A stretch of 64,000 nucleotides of DNA from Robertmurraya siralis (GTDB taxonomy: Bacteria > Bacillota > Bacilli > Bacillales > Cytobacillaceae): the NCBI RefSeq assembly GCF_005502275.1, contig NZ_SWLZ01000017.1, positions 1-64,000 on the forward strand. The letters run 5' to 3'. The notes below the pieces were generated by a model. That model made no database searches. It was not told where the DNA came from and worked only from the letters and a program-made list of their open reading frames with translations. The position numbers and the translations under genes were made by a program. Shown here one piece after another: positions 27,461-37,827 of this stretch (position 1 is its first letter; each line of letters starts with the position of its first letter).

Positions 27461-27637
27461 TCATGAACGTTCTAACTGTTTCTTTAATTTTCGCACATCG
27501 TTCATCGTTAAGCCGAATTCAGATGCTAGCTCGATCATGCTTGAATTCTGTTCCTTTTGCAGAAAATCATGGAGATCAATGCCAAATAGTTGATTTTCAC
27601 CTTGTTGAATCGTCGTTCCTTTATCACTAAACCTCAT
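27461..27637 (-). CDS. yrzK: Small HTH-like protein YrzK
   Basis: The protein has 58 residues. Its C-terminal half (NSSMIELASEFGLTMNDVRKLKKQLE) looks like a helix-turn-helix, similar to sigma-70 region 4, which is why such proteins are often annotated as sigma-like. I recall YrzK between yrvJ and hisS in B. subtilis; function is unknown. The ATG at 27637 is chosen because the GTG at 27646 overlaps the AAGGGTG ribosome site. It is divergent from yrvJ. Confidence 0.8.
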   Translation of the reverse strand: MRFSDKGTTIQQGENQLFGIDLHDFLQKEQNSSMIELASEFGLTMNDVRKLKKQLERS

Positions 27638-27681
27638 CGAAATCACCCTTCTTATTTTTTTCTCTCTCTATTGTTTCCATG

Positions 27682-27701
27682 AAGGATAGATAATTATCCT
27701 T
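27682..27701. promoter_or_regulatory. Inverted repeat between yrzK and yrvJ
   Basis: AAGGATA and TATCCTT form a perfect 7-bp inverted repeat with a 6-bp spacer in the divergent intergenic region. It could be an operator; no regulator is recognised. Confidence 0.3.
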
Positions 27702-27942
27702 TACTTAATGGATAAAACGATCACCGACATAGAACAAACCTTAAAAAAACAAAAAGATCGTGAAGCATGGACTTAACAAGTTTAGTCCGATCCCTTAGAA
27801 TAGAAGAATGCAGAGAAACCAAATTATAGTAACCAAAATTCGAAATAACGGCAAAGTTCATGAAAATTGCCGAGCCTTTGAGAGAAAAGCAATAGCTTGT
27901 AACAAAGAAGGATACCTAGTATTTAGCGAAGGGAGACAGAGA

Positions 27943-29673
27943 ATGCAGAGAAATAAATATTTGCCACTAATGCTTTGTCTTATACTTTTTTTATCATGTA
28001 TTTTTCTGCCGCTTCAACCTGCTGCTGCAGGCACGGTACAAGTTGGCGAAGCGAACGTCAATGTCAGGGAAGGTCCGGGGCTTAGCTATAATGTCCTTAA
28101 AAAGGTAAATAAAGGGGATACCTTCTCCTTTATAAAACAAGAAGGCGATTGGTACCAAATCGATATCGGCTCAGGAAAGAAAGCATGGATTGCAAGCTGG
28201 CTTGTTACAAAAAAAGAGACGGTGGCACCTGCAGATGGAAGCATAAAGGGAAATGTTACAGCCAATAGCGTTAGAGTCAGAACCGGTCCTGGGACAAGCC
28301 ACTCTGTACTTGGAGCTTTAAATAAGGGCGATACGGTGGAAATTCTTAAATCTGAAGCTAATTGGTATCAGGTTAATAGCAGCTTCGGAAAAGGCTGGAT
28401 TTCAAAAGACTATTTACAAACAAAGAAGGAAACAACAACAGGAGGAAATATCGGGACAATTACCGCAACCTCCCTTAATGTCCGTTCAACTCCATCTACG
28501 CAAGGGCAATCTTTAGGAAGTCTGAAAAAAGGGGAACAAATAACCGTTCTCTCACATCATAACGGATGGATTGAAATTACATTTAAAAACCAACAAGCAT
28601 GGATTAGCAGTGAATATGTAAAGCTTGAATCGGACACCGGTACTTCTGTTCCACCAGCTAAATCAAATTCAAACCTTTCTGGGATAACGGGGAGTGTCAC
28701 GGCAGCTTCTCTAAATGTTAGAGATTCTGGTTCTTTAAATGGAAAAGTTATCGGCAGCGTTTCTAAAGGAGAGAGAGTTAAAATTCTTGAAGAAGTGAAC
28801 GGTTGGGTGAAAATTGAACTTAATTCTGGCAAAAACGGCTGGATTGCTGGATGGTATATAGAGAAATCAATACCATCACAAGCCCCTTCTTCCAATAGTT
28901 CTCCAAAAAACAGCAGCTTAACGATTGACCATAATGGAACGAATATTCGGTCTGCTCCCGATTTAAGCGCAAAGGTAGTAGCAAGAGCAAATGCTGGAGA
29001 CAAATTTTCAATTGTCAACATCCATAAGGATTGGTATGAAGTTAAATTAGCAAATGGAAAAAGTGGATATGTCGCTGGCTGGATTGTTACGGTTAGTAAC
29101 GGTGTCCCTCAAATCAAAAAAATCGGAACAAGTAGCGATATAAAAAATCAGAAGATCATGATTGACCCTGGTCATGGGGGAAGAGACAACGGAGCAACAG
29201 GAGCCAAGGGAAGCCTCGAAAAAAACTTAACGTTAAAAACCGCCCAGCTTTTAGCGAATAAATTGAAAGCACAAGGGGCAAAAGTATTCATGACAAGGAG
29301 CAACGATCAATACCTTGCTCTCAGTTCCAGAGTGAGTATGGCTCACTATCAAAATGTTGATGCCTTTATAAGCCTTCACTATGACAGCATTGATAATTAT
29401 ACTGTCAAAGGAATGACAAGCTATTATTATCATTCACATCAGAAGGGACTAGCCTCAAGCATACATAATGCCGTCATCAAGCAAACCAAACTGAATGATC
29501 GCGGTGTTCGCCAAGGGGATTACCATGTCATTCGGGAAAATAAACAATTAGCTGTTTTACTGGAACTGGGGTATATAAGCAACCCGACAGAAGAACTGAT
29601 GGTAAATACTTCCCAGTATCAAGAACAGGTCACCAATGCCATTGTCCAAGGCGTCGTGAGGTATTTTAAATAA
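27943..29673 (+). CDS. yrvJ: N-acetylmuramoyl-L-alanine amidase with five SH3b domains (YrvJ)
   Basis: This 576-residue secreted cell-wall hydrolase has a signal peptide (PLMLCLILFLSCIFLPL, cleavage likely near AAAG), five bacterial SH3 repeats (starting near residues 25, 95, 165, 245 and 325, each with an NVR or VRT/S core and a final GWI-like strand), and a C-terminal Amidase_3 domain. The zinc ligands appear as H in DPGHGG, E in SLEKNL and H in SLHYDS; the catalytic Glu is in LLELGY. It cuts the bond between N-acetylmuramic acid and L-alanine. The ATG at 27943 follows a GGGAG site and gives a proper signal peptide; the open frame back to 27808 does not. Confidence 0.93.
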   Translation: MQRNKYLPLMLCLILFLSCIFLPLQPAAAGTVQVGEANVNVREGPGLSYNVLKKVNKGDTFSFIKQEGDWYQIDIGSGKKAWIASWLVTKKETVAPADGSIKGNVTANSVRVRTGPGTSHSVLGALNKGDTVEILKSEANWYQVNSSFGKGWISKDYLQTKKETTTGGNIGTITATSLNVRSTPSTQGQSLGSLKKGEQITVLSHHNGWIEITFKNQQAWISSEYVKLESDTGTSVPPAKSNSNLSGITGSVTAASLNVRDSGSLNGKVIGSVSKGERVKILEEVNGWVKIELNSGKNGWIAGWYIEKSIPSQAPSSNSSPKNSSLTIDHNGTNIRSAPDLSAKVVARANAGDKFSIVNIHKDWYEVKLANGKSGYVAGWIVTVSNGVPQIKKIGTSSDIKNQKIMIDPGHGGRDNGATGAKGSLEKNLTLKTAQLLANKLKAQGAKVFMTRSNDQYLALSSRVSMAHYQNVDAFISLHYDSIDNYTVKGMTSYYYHSHQKGLASSIHNAVIKQTKLNDRGVRQGDYHVIRENKQLAVLLELGYISNPTEELMVNTSQYQEQVTNAIVQGVVRYFK

Positions 29674-29703
29674 TAAAGATGAGGATTTCTGAAATGTCGC
29701 TGT

Positions 29704-29750
29704 AGAAAGGAAGAGGAGAAAAACGAATCGTTTTTCTCCTCTTCCTTTCT
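29704..29750. terminator. Perfect 47-bp palindromic terminator after yrvJ
   Basis: Two perfect 23-bp arms (starting AGAAAGGAAGAGGAG) surround a single central base at 29727. Both arms end in poly-A or poly-T-rich tracts, so it can act on the yrvJ transcript and on minus-strand reads. Confidence 0.75.
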
Positions 29751-29881
29751 GTTTACTCGATTTTCAAACTTCATTTAACCAATTAAGGGGATTTTTTGTA
29801 CTTTTTCCAAAAAAGAAGATCATAAAATCAGTTGATCATTGGCCTTCTGGACAGACCCTTTTCTAATTAACGAAAATGGCT

Positions 29882-30093
29882 TTAGTCCAAAAATATCCAA
29901 AAACCAATCGCAAACAGAATGACGGCAAAAATAAGACCGAATACAATTTGTAAGAGCAGCTGATTGAATTTTTTTGATCATTTCCAGCTTCTTGACTGTC
30001 TTTGAAAAAAGACAATAGACCTGAAGTAAATATAGCATCCCAAAGCTTCCATGTTTCATTATCTTTCTTCTTTTTGTCATTTTGATTGTCCAT
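29882..30093 (-). pseudogene. Small membrane protein gene interrupted at an A7 run (frameshifted)
   Basis: The frame starts at ATG 30093 with a GGGAGG ribosome site and reads a hydrophilic head (MDNQNDKKKKDNETWKLWDA). At the run of seven A's (29969-29975, minus strand) it leaves the likely original frame. A -1 shift there (or one added A) gives QLLLQIVFGLIFAVILFAIG followed by a stop at 29882, a clean membrane helix, for a protein of about 70 residues. Without the shift the tail is less regular and ends at 29863. The run fits slippage, programmed frameshifting, or a real or sequencing frameshift. I do not recognise the family. Confidence 0.55.
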
Positions 30094-30171
30094 TTGAATC
30101 CTCCCTTCAATTTTTGAAGATTGGAAGAAGAGTTGAATCTCCTCAAAACGATTTTAAGGTCTTCACCTTAT

Positions 30172-30612
30172 CTATTTACTTTCCAAAATAAGTGTCACCG
30201 GTCCATCATTTGTCAACTGTACATCCATCATTGCCCCGAATTGACCTGTTTCAACATGAATCCCCTGCTCTTCTAATAAACGATTAAAATGCTCGTATAT
30301 CTTCTCTGCATGGTCAGGTTTCGCTGCATCCATAAAGTTTGGTCTTCGCCCTTTGCGGCAATCTCCATATAAGGTGAATTGGGAAACGGAAAGAATTTCG
30401 CCTCCTGCATCAAGTAAAGACAAGTTCATTTTCATATGCTCATCTTCAAAAACACGTAAATGGGCAATTTTTTCAGCTAAATACTTTGCGTCGTCTTCAC
30501 TGTCTTCATGGGTGACACCCACTAAAAGAACATAACCCTTATTGATTTTTCCAACAACTTCTCCTGCAACCGTTACTTGCGCTTCCTTACTTCTTTGTAC
30601 GACGATTCTCAT
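30172..30612 (-). CDS. dtd: D-aminoacyl-tRNA deacylase
   Basis: This 146-residue enzyme removes D-amino acids wrongly attached to tRNA. It carries the family motifs [19 protein letters not shown] (SQFTLYGD, about 78-85) and [11 protein letters not shown] at the C-terminus, including the cross-subunit Gly-Pro. Length is normal. It lies downstream of relA, as in B. subtilis, with an intervening terminator, and has its own AGGAGG site. Confidence 0.96.
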   Translation of the reverse strand: MRIVVQRSKEAQVTVAGEVVGKINKGYVLLVGVTHEDSEDDAKYLAEKIAHLRVFEDEHMKMNLSLLDAGGEILSVSQFTLYGDCRKGRRPNFMDAAKPDHAEKIYEHFNRLLEEQGIHVETGQFGAMMDVQLTNDGPVTLILESK

Positions 30613-30630
30613 AATATATTTACCTCCTCT

Positions 30631-30662
30631 AAAAAAAGAAAAGCTGTCACATTCTCGACAGC
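30631..30662 (-). terminator. Terminator between relA and dtd
   Basis: GCTGTC (30657-30662 on the minus strand) and GACAGC (30643-30648) form a 6-bp stem followed by TTTTCTTTTTTT. It lies in the dtd leader, so it should reduce read-through from relA. Confidence 0.7.
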
Positions 30663-30735
30663 AGGGATTTTAGCACGGATTTATAATTAATGGATTTTTC
30701 ACAATCGTTCTTTTAGCTCAACCGGATGAAAAAAT

Positions 30736-32931
30736 CTAATTCATTATTCTTCGCACAGCATAAATATCTGGGATCTGTTTAATCCGGTCGACTACTTTTT
30801 GCAAATGAGCAACATTGACGATCATAATCGTCATGCTAATTATCGCCATTTTATTGCGATCCGACTTACCAGTTACAGCAGAGATATTGGTTTTCGTTTC
30901 ACTGACAGCCTGCAATACTTCATTCAGCAATCCTCTTCGATCATATCCAGTGATTTCAATATCAACATTATATTCTTTACGATCATTTAAGGCTGTTTCC
31001 CATTCCACTGGAATGAGCCGTGCTTTCGCATCTGCCGTATCAATATTGGTACAATCTGAACGGTGAACAGAGACGCCGCGGCCTTTCGTAATGAATCCAA
31101 CGATATCATCTCCTGGTACAGGACTACAGCATCTTGATAAACGTATCAGTAAATTATCAATCCCTGTTACTCTAACACCTGACTCTCGCTTTTTCTTTGT
31201 CGGGAATGATCTTAACTCATTGACCGCACTGGCAATCGTCGTTTCCTGTTCTAAATCTCGCTGCTTGCGCCATTTCTCTGTTAAACGATTCGCCACCTGG
31301 AGAGCTGTAATCCCGTTGTATCCAACAGCAGCATACATATCTTCCTCACTGAAAAAGTTAAATTTCTCAGCCACACGTTTAATATTTTCTGGCGTCAAAA
31401 TTTCCTTTAATTCAAACTCCATATTGCGAATTTCTTTTTCAACAAGCTCGCGGCCTTTCTCTACATTCTCTTCTTTACGCTGTTTTTTGAAAAATTGTCT
31501 AATTTTATTTTTTGCCTGTGAAGTTTGCGCAAGCTTAATCCAATCCTGACTTGGTCCATAAGAGTGTTTGGATGTCAAAATCTCGACGATATCTCCTGTT
31601 TTCAGCTCGTAATCAAGGGTGACCATTTTTCCATTCACCTTTGCACCAATCGTTTTATTGCCGATCTCTGAATGAATACGATAAGCAAAGTCGATGGGAA
31701 CGGAGCCAGCCGGTAATTCAATTACATCTCCTTTAGGGGTGAAGATAAAGACCATGTCGGAAAAAAGATCAATCTTCAACGATTCCATAAATTCTTCTGC
31801 ATTTGAAGAATCATCCTGAAATTCGAGAATTTCTCTAAACCATGTGAGTTTATCATCTAAAGAAGAATTCTCATCAACTGTTTTCCCTTCTTTATATGCC
31901 CAGTGGGCTGCGATCCCAAACTCAGCAATTCGATGCATATCGAAGGTTCGAATTTGCACCTCGAGTGGATCACCCTTTGGTCCGATTACTGTTGTGTGAA
32001 GAGACTGATACATATTCGGTTTAGGCATGGCGATATAATCTTTAAATCTCCCAGGCATTGGTTTCCAGCAGGTGTGAATAATGCCAAGCACCGCGTAACA
32101 ATCCTTTATACTGTTAACTACAATGCGAACGGCAAGCAAGTCGTAAATTTCATTGAACTGCTTATTTTGCAGTGCCATTTTTCGATAAATGCTGTAAATA
32201 TGCTTCGGTCGTCCGGAAATATCCGCTTTGATCGCAACCTCATCCAATGCTGTACGCATCTCAACAACAACATCGTCTAAGTACTGCTCTCGTTCTGCCC
32301 GCTTTTTCTTCATTAAGTTTACAATGCGGTAATATTGCTGTGGATTTAAATAGCGAAGAGCTGTATCCTCCAGCTCCCATTTAATTTTTGAAATCCCTAA
32401 GCGATGAGCTAAAGGAGCAAATATTTCCAATGTTTCATTGGAAATACGCCGCTGTTTTTCAGCGGTTAAATGCTTCAATGTCCGCATATTGTGCAGTCTA
32501 TCTGCTAACTTGATTAAGATCACGCGAATATCCTGAGCCATCGCAACAAACATTTTTCGATGGTTTTCCGCTTGTTGTTCCTCATGCGATTTATATTTAA
32601 TTTTTCCTAGTTTTGTCACCCCGTCAACAAGCATTGCCACTTCATCATTAAAGACCTCACGAATATCGTCGAGCGTAACTTCAGTATCTTCCACAACATC
32701 GTGAAGAAAGCCGGCTGCGACCGTATCAGGGTCCATTTGTAAATCCGCGAGAATTCCAGCCACTTGGATTGGATGGATAACATACGGTTCTCCGGATTTT
32801 CTATATTGGTCACGATGAGCATGTCTAGCAAATTCATATGCTTTTTGAACAGTCTTGACATGTTCACCATTTAAATATTTCCTTGTTATTTCGATGACCT
32901 GTTCAGCTGTCAAAACTTGTTCATTGGCCAT
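30736..32931 (-). CDS. relA: Bifunctional (p)ppGpp synthetase/hydrolase RelA
   Basis: This 731-residue stringent response enzyme makes and degrades (p)ppGpp. The hydrolase HD domain has [10 protein letters not shown] near residue 77 and [14 protein letters not shown] near 145. The synthetase domain follows (about 230-345, including [19 protein letters not shown]). Next are the TGS domain ([14 protein letters not shown], about 390-450), a helical/zinc-finger region, and a C-terminal ACT domain ending [12 protein letters not shown]. The intact HD motif means both activities. It follows apt and its terminator. Confidence 0.97.
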   Translation of the reverse strand: MANEQVLTAEQVIEITRKYLNGEHVKTVQKAYEFARHAHRDQYRKSGEPYVIHPIQVAGILADLQMDPDTVAAGFLHDVVEDTEVTLDDIREVFNDEVAMLVDGVTKLGKIKYKSHEEQQAENHRKMFVAMAQDIRVILIKLADRLHNMRTLKHLTAEKQRRISNETLEIFAPLAHRLGISKIKWELEDTALRYLNPQQYYRIVNLMKKKRAEREQYLDDVVVEMRTALDEVAIKADISGRPKHIYSIYRKMALQNKQFNEIYDLLAVRIVVNSIKDCYAVLGIIHTCWKPMPGRFKDYIAMPKPNMYQSLHTTVIGPKGDPLEVQIRTFDMHRIAEFGIAAHWAYKEGKTVDENSSLDDKLTWFREILEFQDDSSNAEEFMESLKIDLFSDMVFIFTPKGDVIELPAGSVPIDFAYRIHSEIGNKTIGAKVNGKMVTLDYELKTGDIVEILTSKHSYGPSQDWIKLAQTSQAKNKIRQFFKKQRKEENVEKGRELVEKEIRNMEFELKEILTPENIKRVAEKFNFFSEEDMYAAVGYNGITALQVANRLTEKWRKQRDLEQETTIASAVNELRSFPTKKKRESGVRVTGIDNLLIRLSRCCSPVPGDDIVGFITKGRGVSVHRSDCTNIDTADAKARLIPVEWETALNDRKEYNVDIEITGYDRRGLLNEVLQAVSETKTNISAVTGKSDRNKMAIISMTIMIVNVAHLQKVVDRIKQIPDIYAVRRIMN

Positions 32932-33143
32932 GTAATCACCTTATCTATCCTGAGGTATTTGTTTAACACATTTGATCGATTCTGTCATTCCTGTACAGAT
33001 CACTTCTTTGTAAATAAAAAATAATATAATTGTTACTATTATCGAAAAAAAACAACGATATGTAAAGAGATTGAGCATTCTTTTTTCGAGAAAAGTAAGA
33101 ATTTTGTCGAATTGCTTTACTTGCCCTTCACATAATGAATATA

Positions 33144-33166
33144 GAAAAAGAGCGCAAACAGCGCTC
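33144..33166 (-). terminator. Terminator after apt
   Basis: GAGCGC and GCGCTC form a perfect 6-bp stem followed on the minus strand by TTTTTCT. It separates recJ-apt from relA. Confidence 0.8.
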
Positions 33167-33174
33167 ACAATCAG

Positions 33175-33687
33175 TTAAAATTCCATTAATGTTAAAATAT
33201 CATAACCATCTAATTTACTTCTTCCTTCTAGGTAAGTAAGTTCAATTAAAAAGGCGATTCCAGCCACAACCCCGCCAAGCTCTTCAACTAATTTAATCGT
33301 TGCTTCAATCGTTCCGCCAGTTGCGAGAAGGTCATCTGTAATAAGCACGCGTTGCCCCGGCTTAATCGCATCTTTATGGATCGTTAATATATCTTTCCCA
33401 TATTCAAGGCCATAATCAACATCAATTGTCGCTCTTGGCAATTTCCCTTTTTTACGTACGGGGGCAAAACCAACTCCTAAAGAATAAGCTACTGGACAGC
33501 CAATAATGAAGCCACGTGCTTCAGGACCAACAATAATATCTATATCTTTCTTCCGAGCATATTCCACAATTTGATCTGTTGCGTAATGGTATGCCTCCCC
33601 ATCGTTCATCAATGGTGTAATATCTTTAAATTTAATTCCTGGCTTTGGCCAATCTTCCACAATTGCAATATGTTTTTTTAAATCCAT
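33175..33687 (-). CDS. apt: Adenine phosphoribosyltransferase
   Basis: This 170-residue enzyme salvages adenine to AMP with PRPP. The PRPP-binding motif is [13 protein letters not shown] (about 122-134), preceded by the N-terminal KDITPLM segment and [10 protein letters not shown]. Length is normal. Its start overlaps the recJ stop by 10 bp, suggesting coupled translation. The order recJ-apt-relA is conserved in Bacillus. Confidence 0.97.
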   Translation of the reverse strand: MDLKKHIAIVEDWPKPGIKFKDITPLMNDGEAYHYATDQIVEYARKKDIDIIVGPEARGFIIGCPVAYSLGVGFAPVRKKGKLPRATIDVDYGLEYGKDILTIHKDAIKPGQRVLITDDLLATGGTIEATIKLVEELGGVVAGIAFLIELTYLEGRSKLDGYDILTLMEF

Positions 33688-36035
33688 TCTTCAACTGCCT
33701 CCTCATTGGTAACCGACCCAACTATCATTTCGTCAAACCACTTTTTTAGTTCGTCAACGGATGAATAGAGCAACTCCCCTTCAAGAGCATAATGTGCCTG
33801 CTTTTGCTGGTATGTGATCGATTCTGATAAATCTTTTTTATTTTTAACCTCATTTAAGGTAATAAATCCATTATGCTGCTTTATCAATTCTAGTTCTAAA
33901 AACACTTGCGACATGAAATCAATCGTCGCTCTCGTCCAACCACGATATTTAGCAAGATCATCGCCATATCTTTTCAGATCAAAAGGTGCCTTCTTCATCA
34001 AGAAAGCGTAATACCATTTAAAATGCTCTCTCGTCGGCATCGTGGAAAAATAATCACTCTCTTCACCATAAAAATGGGCATAAATTCTCGCTGGTTGCTT
34101 CCCTTGTAAAAGTGAAACAAGAAACTCCTTAGAAGGGGGTAAATCGGAGAGAACAATGTTCCGTCCTGTCATATCCAAATGCCGAGCTTTATCCAACTTA
34201 TCCACCACAACTAATTCATTATTTTGATGGGCAAATTTGCTCACGAACTTTTCATTAAACACAATCCAAAGTGCATCGGAAACACTATCGGACAGTTTTT
34301 CTATTCTCTTTAAGCCACGATAATCAAACAACTGCCACTCGTGCACCGCTAAATCTTGAAGAAAAATTTGCGGCTTCCGTATGTTGTTCCATTCATTAAT
34401 AGCTAATTCTCCAATCACCGCTAAGCTCGCATAAGGAGAAACTTCATCTAATAAACTTCCTAATCCGAAACCAATTCCATCTAATGAACTTCCTTGGTCC
34501 TCTAATACAAGCTTTAAATGGGTTTGATCGGCACCGATTTTTTTCATTTGGGAAATACTAGCTGCTTTAATAAGTACCTTCGGCTTTGGATTATTTATCC
34601 CAAATGGAGCAAGCTTCTGCATTTCCTCAAGTGCCTTTAAATCAACATTTTTTAATTCTATTTCACTGTCCAGCTTTGTGACAGGAATGAAATCTTCTTC
34701 AGTAAGTATTTTTGAAGCCAAATGATTTAAACGGTTGCGCAGTTCTCCGACATCCTCTAATTTCAATGTCATTCCTGCCGCCATCGGATGCCCGCCGAAA
34801 TGAGGCAATATATCACGACATGTCGATAAATTTTGGAATAAATCAAATCCCATAATACTCCGAGCAGACCCCTTCGCCAAACCTTTTTCGTCATCAATGC
34901 TTAATACTATCGCCGGACGATAAAATCGCTCAACAAGTTTGGAAGCAACGATCCCAATCACACCTGCGTTCCAGCCAGATTTACCAACGACAATAACGGA
35001 ATTTTCGTCAATTGGATAGTTTTCTTCAACCTCTCGTATCGCTTCCTCTACCATTTCATTGACGAGAGCTTGTCTTTCTTTATTTAATGCATCAATTTCT
35101 TCTGCAATGGTCTCCGCTTCATATGGATCTTCGGTCAATAAGAGATCGACGGCAATATCTGCACTTTCCAGTCTGCCTGCAGCATTTATTCTAGGAGCCA
35201 TTACAAATCCAATCGTCTCCTCATTAATGGCAGGCAAATCGGCACCAGCCAATTTCAACAACGCTTTCAGACCGTGATTGTCTGTACTTTTTAGCGCTTG
35301 GATTCCTCTTTTGGCTATTAATCGATTTTCTCCAACTAAAGGGACCAAGTCCGCAACCGTACCAATCGCAGCAAATTGCAGCAGATGCTCTGGTACCTTT
35401 CCCAAAAGAGCGTGTGACAATTTAAACGCAACCCCAACACCAGCTAAATCATGAAATGGATAAGGACTGTTCTCCAGTTTTGGGTGAATAATCGCCAGTG
35501 CTTCAGGCAATTTCGGTCCTGGTTCATGATGATCGGTAATAATTAAATCGAGCCCCAATTCTTTCGCTATTCGCGCCTCATGGAGCGCAGCAATTCCTGT
35601 ATCGACGGTGATGATAAGATGAATACCACTTTCAGCAGCATGGCGAAATGCGTTTTCATTCGGTCCATATCCTTCTGTAAAACGATTGGGAATATAATAC
35701 TGTACATTCGCCCCTAATTCCTGAAGCGTGAGCATCATGACGGAAGTGCTCGTAACTCCGTCTGCATCATAATCTCCAAATATAAGAATTTGTTCATTAT
35801 TTGCTATCGCATCTTTTATTCGTGAAACAGCAATATCCATCCCTATTAAAGTGAATGGATCATGGAACGCATGGTCTTCATCAAAAAGAAAAGACGAAGC
35901 TAGCTCCGGGGTATCAAATCCCCGATTAACAAGTAAAGATGCTACCAGCGGTGTAATGCTAAGCTCCTCTACAAGTCTTCTCTTTTTTTCTTCATCGACT
36001 TGTTGGCAAATCCATCTGGTTTTCGGCTTTAACAT
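33678..36035 (-). CDS. recJ: Single-strand DNA-specific 5'-3' exonuclease RecJ
   Basis: This 785-residue nuclease acts in recombination and mismatch repair. The DHH domain has [15 protein letters not shown] (about 79-93) and [11 protein letters not shown] (about 158-168); the DHHA1 domain has the [13 protein letters not shown] motif. An OB-fold region and a C-terminal extension typical of Bacillus RecJ follow. The ATG at 36035, behind GAGAGGTG, gives the normal length; the frame is open upstream to 36218 but that part is not RecJ-like. Confidence 0.96.
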   Translation of the reverse strand: MLKPKTRWICQQVDEEKKRRLVEELSITPLVASLLVNRGFDTPELASSFLFDEDHAFHDPFTLIGMDIAVSRIKDAIANNEQILIFGDYDADGVTSTSVMMLTLQELGANVQYYIPNRFTEGYGPNENAFRHAAESGIHLIITVDTGIAALHEARIAKELGLDLIITDHHEPGPKLPEALAIIHPKLENSPYPFHDLAGVGVAFKLSHALLGKVPEHLLQFAAIGTVADLVPLVGENRLIAKRGIQALKSTDNHGLKALLKLAGADLPAINEETIGFVMAPRINAAGRLESADIAVDLLLTEDPYEAETIAEEIDALNKERQALVNEMVEEAIREVEENYPIDENSVIVVGKSGWNAGVIGIVASKLVERFYRPAIVLSIDDEKGLAKGSARSIMGFDLFQNLSTCRDILPHFGGHPMAAGMTLKLEDVGELRNRLNHLASKILTEEDFIPVTKLDSEIELKNVDLKALEEMQKLAPFGINNPKPKVLIKAASISQMKKIGADQTHLKLVLEDQGSSLDGIGFGLGSLLDEVSPYASLAVIGELAINEWNNIRKPQIFLQDLAVHEWQLFDYRGLKRIEKLSDSVSDALWIVFNEKFVSKFAHQNNELVVVDKLDKARHLDMTGRNIVLSDLPPSKEFLVSLLQGKQPARIYAHFYGEESDYFSTMPTREHFKWYYAFLMKKAPFDLKRYGDDLAKYRGWTRATIDFMSQVFLELELIKQHNGFITLNEVKNKKDLSESITYQQKQAHYALEGELLYSSVDELKKWFDEMIVGSVTNEEAVEEWI

Positions 36036-36111
36036 ACGTTCACCTCTCAACTTTTCTATTATACTAGAGCGCCATAGTCGGTTCAAGCTAAGAGTGTATT
36101 CGTAAATATGG

Positions 36112-36161
36112 AAAAAACAAAAAAATGTGCGCTGAAAGCTTATTTCACTTTTGGCGCACAT
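36112..36161 (-). terminator. Terminator after the CDF transporter gene
   Basis: ATGTGCGC and GCGCACAT (36154-36161 and 36125-36132) form the outer stem, with an inner TGAAA/TTTCA pair. TTTTTTTGTTTTTTCC follows on the minus strand. Confidence 0.85.
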
Positions 36162-36180
36162 TACGATTTCCATGCTTCTC

Positions 36181-37074
36181 TTATTTCGGTTTGTACGGAT
36201 TAATATGAACAAATACATTTTCTACATTCTTTTCCCGCAGCAGCTTTTTCTTTACGGCTTTTCCAACTTTATGACCTTGCTCTACCGTCATATGTGGATC
36301 CACGGATATTTTAAGGTTAATAATAACGTAATGACCATGTTCGCGAGCATGAAACTCATCTATTTTTTTAACTTCAGGAACAGTTTCTACAATTTTTCTA
36401 AGCTCAACCGTGTCTTCATCATTCATGACCCGGTCAAGTGCGTTCCCAATCGATTCTTTTCCAAGCGTCCACGCAATTCTCAAGATCATAAGAGCTACTA
36501 CAAGTCCTGCTACTGGATCAGCATATTCAAGCCAACTTATTTGCAAAAGATTACCAACTACTGCTGCGCCAATTCCCATTAAAGCGGCTAAAGACGAATA
36601 AACATCTGAACGATGTTCATAAGCATTTACAATAAGTGCATCGCTTTTTAATTGCTGTCCTAATCGAAATTTATAACGAAACATACATTCCTTCGTAATA
36701 ATTGAAATTAACACAGCTACGATTGCAATCGGATTAGGAGCTTCTATCGAATGGAAAAACGCGTCAAATGAAGAGCGGCCAATTTCCAATCCGATGATAA
36801 ACAGCAAAACGGCTACGATTATGGCTGCAATCGATTCAGCTTTCCCATGACCATATGGATGCTCCTCATCAGGAGGTTGCTTCGCAGCTCTTAAACCAAT
36901 AAAAACCGCTAACGATCCTACCACATCTGAAGCAGAATGGACTGCATCTGCTATTAAAGCCTTACTATTTGCGTATATACCAACGCTCCATTTTAACGCT
37001 GCCAAAACAATATTTCCAACTACGCCAATAATGGCAGCAAACTCCGCTTTTTTAAAGCGTTCACTTTTTTCCAA
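36181..37074 (-). CDS. Cation diffusion facilitator family transporter
   Basis: This 297-residue protein has six membrane helices and a cytoplasmic C-terminal domain. Metal-site motifs are ALIADAVHSASDVVGS (helix 2, DxxxHSxxD-like) and NAYEHRSDVYSSL (helix 5, HxxxD). HPYGHGKAE lies between helices 2 and 3. Family members export Zn, Mn, Fe or Co; B. subtilis MneP and MneS are Mn exporters, but the metal here is not certain. I choose TTG 37074, 4 nt after a GGGGGGGGAG ribosome site, over an upstream start that lacks one. Confidence 0.9.
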   Translation of the reverse strand: MEKSERFKKAEFAAIIGVVGNIVLAALKWSVGIYANSKALIADAVHSASDVVGSLAVFIGLRAAKQPPDEEHPYGHGKAESIAAIIVAVLLFIIGLEIGRSSFDAFFHSIEAPNPIAIVAVLISIITKECMFRYKFRLGQQLKSDALIVNAYEHRSDVYSSLAALMGIGAAVVGNLLQISWLEYADPVAGLVVALMILRIAWTLGKESIGNALDRVMNDEDTVELRKIVETVPEVKKIDEFHAREHGHYVIINLKISVDPHMTVEQGHKVGKAVKKKLLREKNVENVFVHINPYKPK

Positions 37075-37617
37075 CGTACTCCCCCCCCTTAAACGAAAAT
37101 CCACTATCCCTTTAGACAATCCTTCTACCAGTCTATCCTAAACGCTTCAGTCTCATAAGGTTGGTTTCAGTTTTTCCATCAGAAAATGTAAACATAAAAG
37201 TAATTTAGCACTTAAATGCTTTCATTATTGAGTTATGTATTGTCTATGAATATTGATGAAGTTCACTTTTGCGCACTTTCCAACGACGTATTGTTATTTC
37301 AATTTCATGGCGCATCTTGGCATGTTTTTACTACTAAAAACCTCATCCATATTCTTCCACTCTATAAAATGAGGACAACTAGCTTCACTGAATTTTAGAG
37401 GTATTAATAAGAGGAATGGCGACTAAAAAATAAAGTCATAGCTTCATCAAAAGGAACGATCTTGCTTCTATATGGAGGTAAGTAAAAAAAGAGGGGTAGA
37501 ATGTCCCTCTTCTATCACTTATTTCGTAAAATGCAATAACCGTCCTATTTTACAATAATAAGAGGTCAATACGTAAAAGAGATTTATCGACACCCCCCCA
37601 ATTAAAAATTCTCTTGC

Positions 37618-37650
37618 TTTATCTTGTATTGCAAGGTAAATATTTTTAGA
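37618..37650. repeat. 33-bp repeat identical to the padR promoter site (copy 1)
   Basis: A 33-bp sequence beginning TTTATCTTGTATTGCAAGGT is identical to 39017-39049, in the same orientation. It holds the inverted repeat CTTG-N5-CAAG. The copies flank the padR-HAAS genes. A short TCAAAAGTCTAT follows both (37681 and 39118). The gap 37075-37827 otherwise has only a hairpin (AGAGGG...CCCTCT near 37490) and no supported gene. Confidence 0.85.
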
Positions 37651-37827
37651 TATGATTGTGCTTTATGCTCATTACTGAAGTCAAAAGTCTATCCAAACTT
37701 CGATAACTGTCTGCAATACTAGCAAAAACAACTTGGTAAAACCATCATTAACAAATTACCTGTGAAAGATCCTCAAACTAAATTTCGTTGCATTCAATAC
37801 CTTTAGATTGTTCATAATGGTAAACAC

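Noticed and set aside
27808-27942. 45-codon N-terminal extension of yrvJ
   Set aside because: It has no ribosome site, and it would bury the signal peptide; the ATG at 27943 repeats the same ATGCAGAGAAA text with a proper ribosome site.
30799-31549. Three overlapping plus-strand frames opposite relA
   Set aside because: They are antisense to conserved relA domains and lack ribosome sites.
37216-37398. 60-codon plus-strand frame after the CDF gene
   Set aside because: No ribosome site, no recognised motif, and composition like the surrounding intergenic DNA.
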